Of a DNA stretch of 64,000 nt, positions 31,051-40,965 are shown one piece after another. Under the pieces are notes generated by a model. The model saw only the letters and a list, made by a program, of their open reading frames with translations, searched no databases and was not told where the DNA came from. Source of the stretch: Ascochyta rabiei (taxonomy: Eukaryota > Ascomycota > Dothideomycetes > Pleosporales > Didymellaceae); NCBI RefSeq assembly GCF_004011695.2, contig NC_082421.1, positions 743,501 through 807,500 on the forward strand. The letters run 5' to 3'. Numbering within the stretch: position 1 is the stretch's first letter; each line of letters begins with the position of its first letter. A program made the translations under genes and the position numbers.

Positions 31051-31701
31051 CTAAAAGAACACAACCGGGTCGGCTTGAAGTTCGCTTAGTCCGGGTAACG
31101 AGTCGTGGATAACTGTACAAAAGATATCGTGGCTTGCTGGTAAGTCGTTTTGCTTGTCTGTAAGCGGTGTGAGCCGGACTTTCCGGACCGAGCTCTTTGC
31201 CTCAGGACTCAAGTGCCGTATAAAATCCAAAACGGGAAGGTAGTTGAAGGCGTAAAAGTGGAACAAGTTCTCCGAGTACATCACAGAAAGACACTCGTGA
31301 TAGATCAGGCGGCTCGTTCGGAAGACATCGAGTCTAAGGTGCTTGTCGGGATGCGGTCTGCATTTGCGATTCCATTTCTTGCTGATTACGGTGGAGTCGC
31401 AGTCGGTGTAGAGAACGAATCTTTTGTTCGAAGATGGGAGTACATATCTGAAGATTTCGCGCCTAAGCTCGGAGGGAATTCTTAGAAACGGTGGATACGT
31501 GTCCAGAGCGGTGATTGTCTCCGGTATTGATATTTGCTTCTCGACGGATTCCTTGGAATACCGGTCCAGCCGGCGCATACAAATGTCGTCTGACACAGCT
31601 TTAGACGTGGGTGTCACCTGTCCCGTCGTCAGATCGTGTTTCAGACCTGTGGGCACCAAATGCCACAGACTGACCTTCTTGGTACGTGACTTGACTGCCA
31701 T
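31051..31701 (-). CDS. F-box-like (2EXR-type) protein
   Basis: Single exon, 216 aa. Residues about 70-90 read YPPFLRIPSELRREIFRYVLP, the Leu-Pro-x-Glu-Leu/Ile-Arg helix pattern that opens many fungal F-box-like/2EXR proteins. It continues with LDVFRTSRLIYHECLSVMYSEN, the usual second helix pair in which a tested or recruited structure contacts the domain. The N-terminus is basic. Such proteins are abundant and mostly uncharacterised in Pezizomycotina; a role as an SCF-type adaptor is only a possibility. Its start is 477 nt from the divergent cct7 gene. Confidence 0.65.
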   Translation of the reverse strand: MAVKSRTKKVSLWHLVPTGLKHDLTTGQVTPTSKAVSDDICMRRLDRYSKESVEKQISIPETITALDTYPPFLRIPSELRREIFRYVLPSSNKRFVLYTDCDSTVISKKWNRKCRPHPDKHLRLDVFRTSRLIYHECLSVMYSENLFHFYAFNYLPVLDFIRHLSPEAKSSVRKVRLTPLTDKQNDLPASHDIFCTVIHDSLPGLSELQADPVVFF

Positions 31702-32178
31702 AGCAAGACCGGTGTGCGAGAGAGAATGAGGACAGAGGATCTAGAACTAAAAAGAAGGAGAGCGGTAAGACATGAGCCGCAGCACGTGCATGAGTTTCTG
31801 GATGGGGCTTGGCGCGGTCACGAGATGGAATATCCACGGTGATATCGCCGTACAAGTCAGGGCAGAAAGCAAAGAAACGGCAAGTGACAGCTTTTAAGGG
31901 ACCCGAGCAATCTTGGAGCCGGTTCAAAAGCCCTAAGGAGACGTCAATGCATCGTTGCATATGAGTTGGGGAGGTGTCTGGAGTGGCCTGTGCGTCGGCC
32001 GGACTTCTCCCGTCTGGCGCTCCAGGGCTTTCTCGAAATTTACGCGTTTGGCGGGGAGACAACACAGCTACGCAGTGTTCGCCTGATACCCTCTCGACTC
32101 TTTTTGCTCGCTTTCGCAGGTCTCCGAGCTTCGCGTATTCCCTCTCGACTCCCAGCACCTTTTCAGTCCCCCCACAAA
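31702..32178. promoter_or_regulatory. Divergent promoter region of the F-box-like gene and cct7
   Basis: A 477-nt gap between head-to-head starts. The 60 nt before the cct7 ATG are CT-rich with little G, as usual for a housekeeping promoter in filamentous fungi. No other feature is seen. Confidence 0.5.
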
Positions 32179-34022
32179 ATGTCGTTCGGCGGTCAAACAC
32201 CGACTATTGTCGTGCTGCGCGAGGGTCAGTATCTGCGAGCTCCCACTGCCTCCGTATGTGCTAACCTTCCCAGGCACCGACCAGTCTCAAGGACGAGGAC
32301 AGGTTATTTCCAACATCGATGCCTGCCTCGCAGTGCAGTCGACAATCAAAGGCACATTAGGCCCCTACGGCGGTGATCTGCTGATGGTCGATGAGAATGG
32401 AAGGCAGACAATCACAAACGATGGGGCCACAGTCATGAAGGTAGCTAGCCTAAGTGCATCTCGATGATATACCCGGAATCTAACGCTCAGTAGCTCCTCG
32501 ACATTGTTCACCCCGCCGCCCGCATTCTCACCGACATTGCACGATCGCAAGACGCCGAAGTTGGTGATGGCACAACGTCTGTTGTTGTGATTGCCGGAGA
32601 GATACTGAAGGAGATCAAGGATTTCGTGGAACAAGGTGTCAGCAGTCAGACCATCATGAAGGGCCTGAGGAGAGCGTCGAATCTCGCCGTGAACAAGATT
32701 GTGGAAATTGCGGTAGACACAGCTGAGGGTAACCAGCGCGACACCCTGCAGAAGCTCGCCGCGACCGCCATGAGCAGCAAGCTCATCCACCGAAACGCCG
32801 ACTTCTTCACCAAGATGGTCGTGGACGCTGTGCTTACACTGGACCAGGACGAGCTGAATGAGAGGCTCATCGGCGTCAAGAAGATCACCGGTGGTGCCCT
32901 TCAGGACTCGCTCTTCGTAAATGGTGTCGCATTTAAGAAGACCTTCTCGTACGCCGGATTCGAGCAGCAACCGAAGTCCTTCAAGCAGCCCAAGATCGTA
33001 TGTCTTAACGTGGAGCTCGAGCTCAAGAGCGAGAAGGACAACGCAGAAGTACGAGTAGAACAGGTTTCCGAATACCAGGCCATCGTGGATGCCGAGTGGC
33101 AGATTATCTACAACAAGATGGAGGCACTGTACAAGACGGGCGCCAAGGTCGTCCTCAGCAAGCTGCCCATTGGCGATCTTGCCACACAGTACTTCGCTGA
33201 CCGGGATATATTCTGCGCCGGACGTGTAGCAGCAGACGATCTCGACCGAGTGTGCCGCGCAACCGGCGCAAGCCTCCAGTCCACCTGCTCCGACATCAGC
33301 GAGAAGCACCTTGGAACCTGCGAGAAGTTTGAGGAGCGACAGATTGGTGGAGAACGTTTCAACTTCTTCGAGGGCTGCCCTGAGGCGAAGACTTGCACAC
33401 TCGTACTCCGTGGTGGCGCTGAGCAATTCATTGCCGAGGTCGAGCGAAGTCTGCATGATGCCATCATGATCGTCAAGCGCGCAATCAAGAATAGGAACAT
33501 TGTCGCAGGTGGCGGTGCCATCGAGATGGAGATCTCGTCCTACCTACACAACTACGCCGACACAAAGATCCCTCACAAGCAACAGCCGATCATCAAGGCG
33601 TTTGCAAAGGCATTGGAGGTCATCCCCAGGCAGCTGTGCGACAACGCCGGTGTCGATGCAACAGATATCCTCAACAGGCTGCGCGTGGAGCACAGGAAGG
33701 GTAACACCTGGGCTGGTGTTGACTTCCAGACCGAGAGCGTCGCCAATAACCTGGAGAAGTTCGTTTGGGAGCCAAGTCTGGTCAAGATCAACGCTTTGCA
33801 AGCGGCCACAGAAGCCGCCTGCCTGATCTTGAGCGTTGATGAGACAATCAGTACGTACCGCCCTGGCTCCATGGTCAAGTATCGAGTCGTGCTAACAGTA
33901 TTACAGAGAACCAAGAGTCACAGCAAGGCCAAGCCCCACAACAGCAGCTGCCGCCCGGCGCTGCCCAAAGAGCGCTGGGTATGGGAGGTCGCGGACGAGG
34001 ACGCGGTATGCCCAGGCGGTAA
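32179..34022 (+). CDS. cct7: T-complex protein 1 subunit eta (CCT7)
   Basis: Four exons: 32179-32224, 32274-32440, 32494-33850 and 33907-34022 (561 aa), introns 49-56 nt. Group II chaperonin motifs are in order: [28 protein letters not shown], the nucleotide-binding [27 protein letters not shown] and a late catalytic-side [14 protein letters not shown]. The N-terminus [25 protein letters not shown] and the Gly/Arg tail [14 protein letters not shown] are specific for the eta subunit. As one of eight subunits of the cytosolic TRiC ring, it helps fold actin, tubulin and WD40 proteins. A long antisense open frame on the other strand is a codon-bias artefact. Confidence 0.96.
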
Positions 34023-34678
34023 ATCAGCCACGGTGGGTAGAAAGAGGTTGGCGTGTATATCACCATGAAGACACATCGATGCCACAGCGGCCTCGAGATA
34101 AGATGTCTACGATAATGTGAAAAAGCCACTCATGACAGCAAATTTTGTGCAAACTGTTGACGTGCTCTGGTGCCGATTCTATATATCAAATAGCGGCTTT
34201 GCCCGAACCTTCCCAATGCGGCAACTACACCCCAAATCCATCGATCACGGTCCTAAAGTATGCTTATAACCAAGCTTACAAACTGGAATCTTATCTTGCT
34301 GTCGCCAAACGCCTTTGCGGATTCCGCATGTCAACGCAGTGATTCACAATCACGTGCGATCTCAAGTCAATCTGCTTGTAGTTGTGTTGCAGTTGGTCAC
34401 GGGTATAGATGAGCACAAAACCGATGTTAGCTGCGGGAGGCTGAAATTGCTGCACGCCGTTTTGCTTAGGTCCGGGCACATGCCTACAGACCTTCCGCAA
34501 TAGGAATGTTGGGGAATAAGTGTGGGTTGCGGCGCTGGGTGTTGCTTGACCGAGGGCTGCGCTAGACAGATAGCATCGTCCTTTTGAGATTCATGATTTT
34601 CACATGCGCACGACATGCAGAGAAAGCTTGGTGGAGAGATTACGTTCGATACGAAAATGGCAACGGCGAAGGACCCGC
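34023..34678. other. Intergenic region between two convergent genes
   Basis: It should contain the 3' UTRs of cct7 and of the 7TM-RGS gene. No gene or repeat is supportable. Confidence 0.5.
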
Positions 34679-36460
34679 CTACCGAAGCCCAGCGATGAAT
34701 TTTGTAATCCTGCTCACGACCGTCCTTGCGCTGCCGTCGCTCCCTGCACTGCGCTCCGAGTCCACGCTTTCTCGCCTGCGCTCCTGCATCTCCCTTACAA
34801 ACTTGGGCCACGTGTTTGTCAGCACCAGATTCTCTACGTGCTGCTTCGCATCGTCGAACACGCCCCTGTGAAACCCCTCCGGGACGTCGCCCTCATAGTG
34901 CAAACAGCCCGCAGTCTTGGATAGGCTCGAGCTCGTCGCCGTTCTAGGGGGGTCGAAGAAAGGCAGCGCAGGTTCAACTGACGTTTCGCCGCAGATGGCT
35001 CTGGTTTGTGTCTCGAAGATGTCCTCGAGCGCCTTGAGTTGGTTGCTGGACAGGTTGAGCGGGAAATCCGCGTCGCGCGGGCTGACGAAGTCGATGTACA
35101 GTCTTAGCGCTGCATTGTAGGCTTTTTTCCTCTCAACGATGAGTGTGAGGTCTTTCCACCGAGCCAGCCTTGTCAGGAACGCAATGTTCTCGCCCGAGAA
35201 GTCCTTGCGTGCGGAGAAGTCTTGAAGAGGCGCGGGATGCTCGTTCAATACACGGGTGAGCGCACTCATAGTCAACAGACGGTCGCCAGATTGGAGGTTT
35301 TTGACGCTGGCGTCGCGGTCGATGAGTTCGACGGCTGAGCTTTTGGAGGCTTTGGACTGTGGACGGATAGAGATGGTGGTCGCGTGGGACGAACTATCCC
35401 ATTTTGCGGCGGCTACAAGACGTTGGGCACGCCAGTGCTTGATGATTTGATATGCGGGTACAAACACTGTGAAGATCTCAATGAACATGGTGTTGAGATG
35501 GATCCTATATGCAGTAAGCATGTTGTATTCTTCAATCTAAATTGGGAAATATTTACCACTGGCTAGGAGGAAAGTAAGTATTAATGCCACTGGTGTAGAA
35601 AACAGAGCTATAAGATGCTACTAGGAACATCGGCGTTGCGTGAAGCCTAGACATCACAAGGTCAGTATCCCTATTCCACATTCAAGACAAACGACTGACC
35701 CGCTAATACATGCGCCAATGGTCTGCATTCGCCATCCAAGAGTATCACGAATGTCCCAGGCACTCCAGATCAAGAAAGGCGCAACCATCCATGTCCAGAC
35801 GAACTGCCACACAACGGATGGCCACCACTCCCATCCCCGACCCAGGTTGATAGCCTGCTCTTGAAGAGACTCACCCTTGATCTCTGTGCCTGCAATGCCA
35901 AAGCCAGGATGGTACTTCCGACACGCAGCCCACATACCGATGGTGAGGATGACCTGGAAGACCATACCCACTCCGATCAGGACAAACGTCTTCTTATCGC
36001 GGTCCATCGCTCTCAGTCGCGCCATCCAGGTCATTTGCGGCACATTTCTTCCCTGTCCAACTCTAGACTTAACCGAGGGACTCGTCGACTCGAATTGCTT
36101 CTGTAGCTCTGCAACCTTAAGAAATTTCAGGTTCGCGGCATGGAAAAGTGCGATGCCTAGTGGAAACCACAATCCCATGATGAAGTATTCAACTTCGTAG
36201 GCAACGACAACGGGCATGGTGGCACCGATCGGGTACACAAATTGCCCCATGCACCAGTACAGGTGTAGCAAAACGAGACCGCTGAAAGCCAGTGGCAGGC
36301 TACGCATTCGAAGGGCGGGGATGTGTCGGTTGCAAAGGCAGAAGGCCATGCCAGGGGCAACGATAGCCGTCCATACTGCCACATAGGTAACGTAGAAGAT
36401 GCCTAAACTGTCCCACTTCGGCGGTTGCGAAGGGACATTGTAGACCGTGATGGCATCCAT
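34679..36460 (-). CDS. Seven-transmembrane protein with a C-terminal RGS domain (GprK type)
   Basis: Three exons: 36460-35700, 35646-35557 and 35504-34679 (558 aa), introns 53 and 52 nt. Seven hydrophobic segments precede a soluble domain: five in exon 1 (such as FYVTYVAVWTAIVAPGMAF and VLIGVGMVFQVILTIGMWA), one in exon 2 (LHATPMFLVASYSSVFYT) and one opening exon 3 (MFIEIFTVFVPAYQII). The RGS-like region (about 355-490) shows VLNEHPAPLQDFSARKDFSGENIAFL, AYNAALRLYIDFVSP and LSSNQLKALEDIFE. This layout is that of plant AtRGS1 and Aspergillus GprK, receptors that speed GTP hydrolysis on their own G-alpha. The ligand is unknown. Both phase-2 introns rest on restoring the conserved NTYFPPSQW-IHLNTMFIEIF junction. 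Confidence 0.85.
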
Positions 36461-37444
36461 GGTATACGAGGCTGATGGATCCTACACGCTGCTTACTATG
36501 GAAAGAGTTGAGCAGACCGAGGCACCTGCGAAAGGAGAGAAGTGAAAGTAGTATAAAGATAAGTAGAATTGGAATCGTATCCTTGCAAATGCACCGGTGC
36601 AAAATAGGGGAGGTTACGGTCGATAGATCGTCACGGCAGACACTTGGATGGTTCACGAAAACCAATGGCGGAGTATCCATTTTCCTGTTAACTCTTGGGG
36701 TTGGGGTGGCCATCAGGTTTTGCAGCCAGGGCAAAGACACATTGATCGGTAGCAAGCGCAGTCGATCCATGCGCAGTTCCTGGCTAAAAACGTGAAGCGG
36801 CCTCTCATACGAGTTTCTCAATCTTGGGTAGCTTTGTAGATGAAGCTAGAAAAACTCAAGCCCTGTCGATCCTCTCGTATCTCCACTGCGATCTGAGAAT
36901 AGGCCAACGTTTCGATGAGATGCAGACTAACATCTGTAGGTAGTCGCAAGCCACCAACCTGTCAGATGTCAGCGGGACGCGGGAGCGGGGATGTGATCTT
37001 GAGAAATCGGCGGCACGCCGGGCAGGCACCAACGGAAACTGATAATGTGATTCTCAGCACACCTCCTGAGTGAGCCACACCATCACTAGCTTTGTACTGC
37101 ACGTGGTCCCCCGACCGGATAGATTGTGAAGGCTGTGCGTGTAGGATGTTGTGAAATTGATCCTCACCAAATACCATGTTTTGGATGGAGACGCATCGAT
37201 CTGCATGATCCACTAGTCAAGAAGGGCCGAAAGTTTGGTTCATGACAACGGTGATCCACGTCTCGACATTTCCGGATTTTCGCCTGCAATTCCAAGCGAT
37301 TTAGAGAAATACTGCCTCAACATATTCTAGTGCAGGATGAGTATACTGACGAGATTGGACGGTAAAATTTACAGTACCGAAACAATGCCATGTGTGGTAG
37401 CAGCGATAGTCAGACCGAGACGCTGACACTTTTGTGTCCCTTGC
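36461..37444. other. Intergenic region, promoter side of the 7TM-RGS gene
   Basis: About 1 kb without a supportable gene; a frame of 106 codons at 36475-36795 and one of 83 codons at 36962-37213 show no family features. Confidence 0.5.
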
Positions 37445-40400
37445 CTATATGCCAAATTTGCTTTTCATGGCACCCATGACAAGGCCCCTCTTCTGCTTAT
37501 TCACGAATTTGTTCACGTCTTCCGCCCACCCCGCGCTGTTCGTGCTCAGGCTGTCCATACTGTCACCCACAGCGTTGAGCTTCTCTGTGCGTTCATTGAG
37601 TTGTCTGGAGGCCCATGCGCCCCATCCCTCATTTGCAGGAGCTGCTTGCGTAGGGTACGATGGGTATGCGGAAGATGAGGAAGCGGGTGCGGCCGCTCGA
37701 TTTGCACGTCGGTGCTGTTCTTCTTCAGCACGAGCTTGAGCGAGCATGCGCTTGGAGGGAGGTCGATCAGGGCCTCCAACTGTGAACAGATTAGCTCGGG
37801 TTGGACCCTCTTGGTGGAGTGCTTACTGAGAAGATCCATGTCCGCTGGCGTAACGTGTTGAGTGCCGGAGATCCACTGTATGCTGCTAATTGTAGGCCTA
37901 GGAGGAATGAGAAGCTCCGGATTCAGGAGGGTATCCTTGCCCATGTCTAGTCGTACTCCTGTACCGAATATGTTGATCAATGCTGTCTCGGCTGGGCCCT
38001 TCCAGCCAAAGATGTCGCCAGTGCTTGTGATCACGGCATCGGAGAACCTTCGTACATCCAGGATATCGCTGACGTTCACAGAGCCTATCTCTTTTAGAGC
38101 AGGTATCGAATATGCCCTCGCACAGCCATCGCCGTAGAGTCCAAGCAATGCGTAGCTAAGGTCTTCGTACCGCACAACGGCCGCAGAGTCGCATAAGAAC
38201 TGGTCCCATGTCTTGTGTGCACCCTTGTTAGTGGCAGGGCGGAACAATCTTGCACCCGAGACTGTGACTGCAAGCAGAACACCAATGACTTTCGAACCGT
38301 TTCTCAGACCCGAAACCGCCGACTGAGAGGCGTATGCTGGGCGTCCTGACTCGGTATGCATGGGACAGATCTTGATGACCCTGTCGTCCAGCGATGACAC
38401 TCCAGCGAAGCTTGCTGTATACCGTCCATTCGACTCTGGTATCAGCTTAAATGTGGCCAGATGGCCTAGATTGGTACCAACGTGGAGCAGAATGCTCGAA
38501 AACTCTTCGTTCTCGAGTGTCATGACGCTGAATTCGATGCAGGTCGGCCATTCAGGCTTCGGTGCAGCCTCTTTCGAGGACCGGCGGAAGCTGCCGCGTT
38601 TCTCGGTCTTGAAGTCCTGAGCAGAGCCTCTGTAGATAACAGCGGGCCCTCGAAGATCGATGATCACCAATCCACCTCCTTCAAAGCCTGCGGCGACGAA
38701 GCCGACATCTGAGTGCTTTAGAGCTGTGACCGGGCCGTTACCTTCGTCCAGTAGGGTGAATGGCAGCAAGCCTTCTTTGAGCGCGGCTTCGCTTCTTTCA
38801 ATTATGTTGGTGAGCGCTTGCGGCTTGTTCTCGCTGGGTTGAAACTCCTCGCCAGGATGTTTGTTGACGTTCCACCTGAACACGACGACTTCACCAGACT
38901 TCAGGCCTACCGAAAGCTCAGACGCAGCACCGGCGAAGGAGATCTGGGTGACCTCAATGTTATCTTGACGCCCTACAGCCCGTGCAACATCAACCTGCAA
39001 AAGTCCATCGTTCTCAATCTCATCTGCATGCCCAGCATCCCATAGTCTGACTGTGCCATCCCCGTGAGCAGTCTGGACTATGTTGCGATGTTCGAAACGC
39101 TTCAGGGGCAAGTTGGCTTCAGCCCCACCAGTGATAAACTTTGGTCCATGCTGTCGTTTCTCCGTCATTCCAAGCCATCTCGTACGGTCCACCGGTGCAA
39201 GATTTGCGTGACTGATGTATGGATGTACAAGGGTCATCGACAGATGCAGTTGATTGGTCGGTGTAATAGGCATGCCACTTGGGAAAGATAGCGTCACCAA
39301 CTCTCCAGATGCCAGCAACGCAATGATGGCTATTGGGTCTTGACAACCACCGAAGTGTGGAGATGAACGAGGGATCAAGCACAGGTCAACCACTTCTGCA
39401 CCAGGCGGGCACGGCAGTATGCGCTGTCTTTTGGGATTTTCGAAGTGGTCGGAGAGTACCTGCCACGATGAGGTGTTGTAGATGGGTGTACGTGCTAATT
39501 CGAAGAATGTTAGGCTCTTCGCTGAGATATTGGAGGGCTGTCCACCAGCGATCAATATGCCTGTTTCATCCGGGTCCTGATTTGCGCACCATGCAATCTT
39601 GAAGATAGGTGACTTCAGGGCAAATGTGCCCTCTACTGCACCTGGGCTGAAGGTACCAGGCCCCGGTCTGTTTACGTTCACGTCTTGTAATGTCCTGGCC
39701 TGGATAATGCGACCATCCTTTGGATCCCAGATGACAATACTGCTATCCTCGTGGCCAGTCAGGATGAAAGTGCCAGTAGGATGCCATACCGCTTGTGTAA
39801 GAGGTGGCTCGCGCTCCTTGTAGATGGAGCCAGGGTCCGAGTCGCCTCCTGGAGCACCTTTCGGCAGTACATAGTTGAAGAATTTGAGAGCCTTGTTCTG
39901 CTTGAATGAGTATATGACAGCCCCAGTATTGTACCCAATCAAAAGCGAGCCAATGTCTCTAGGATGCAGCGAGAGAGTGACGACAGCTGTCAGGCGCGAC
40001 CGAGGGAACTGCTCTCGCCACAGATTCGGTATTCTGAAGGGTGTCAAACTTTGCCGATCTAGGTCGTAGGCAAAGACCTCTCCATGCTGGGTTCCTAGCA
40101 GGGCATAGTCGATGGTAGGGTCGCTATGCAGGGCGGTGATTTTCGCAGGCGGAGAGTGTGCGTTCACGAGTGATTTGGTCTCAAGTGAGAACACGGATAA
40201 GTCGTTTCGAGAATCAACGCAGAGCAGTTTCTCGGCGCAGAACTGCAGGATCTTGACTGAAGCTCGGTTTGGAAGCGGCAGCACCACTTCAACCCTCTTC
40301 TGCCCAAAGACGTAGATCTGCCCGTTGCCGAACTTGCTCTCACCGGTGCCGACTGCGACGAGCGACTGTACGGGGTCGTATGCGACTTGGGTGATCTTGG

Positions 40401-40569
40401 AGTTTATGCCATAGTTGCGGATCTACACATCGTTAGCACCTGCTGCGGACTGCCGCCGGTGAAGGGCGAGCGCGCCTACATGATCGAGGATGAGAAGGTC
40501 AGGTCCAAGGCCGTGGGAGAGGTCGTTGTTCACACCAGCAAGCTTCCCGCGCAAAAGGTGGTGAGCCAT
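37445..40569 (-). CDS. sro7: Sro7/Sro77-like lethal giant larvae family protein (exocytosis)
   Basis: Three exons: 40569-40480, 40422-37827 and 37779-37445 (1006 aa), introns 57 and 47 nt. The N-terminus MAHHLLRGKLAGVNNDLSHG followed by YGINSKITQVAYDPVQSLVAVGT is the family signature and fixes the short first exon. Two seven-bladed WD40 propellers fill most of the protein (ALLGTQHGEVFAYDL, VWHPTGTFILTGHEDSSIVIWD, GDGTVRLWDAG, GLKSGEVVVFRW). The C-terminus after PDRPPSKRML holds a SNARE-like helix (ERTEKLNAVGDSMDSLSTNS). Yeast Sro7 binds the t-SNARE Sec9 and the Rab Sec4 and promotes fusion of secretory vesicles; the same polarised-growth role is likely here. The last intron was placed by restoring LLIGGPDRPPSKR. 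Confidence 0.92.
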
Positions 40570-40965
40570 GTTGTGGTGTGGTGGGTCTCATGGCTTTGTG
40601 TTGCGCAAGTGCTGAGTATCTTGGGCTCAGGAAGGTACGCGCAACTGGGGTGCGTGACGTAGCGCCGCTTTAGCCGTGTTTTGCGGATCACACGGAATCC
40701 ACTCACGACAAAGAGTCACTTGCGCAAAACTTGCGAATCAGACAATACTGATGTGATCTTACTATTACATCTAGTCTTTGTTGGAGAAAAGCTGCGAGCA
40801 ATGCTCAATAACAGCCAGCATTGACACAACCATCCATGAGGATACGAACACCGATGCTAAGAAAATGCAAATACACGGCGTATCCTTGCCGACTGCCCCC
40901 AACGCCATGGTGTGATCCATGAATCCAAACCAAGCCCACCCAAGCCCCTTTCAGCGGGAAACATT
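40570..40965. other. Intergenic region between two minus-strand genes
   Basis: Promoter of the SRO7-like gene and 3' end of the next gene. Nothing else seen. Confidence 0.5.

Noticed and set aside
32365..33456. 363-codon open frame opposite cct7
   Set aside because: Antisense shadow of a highly conserved chaperonin exon; no motifs of its own.
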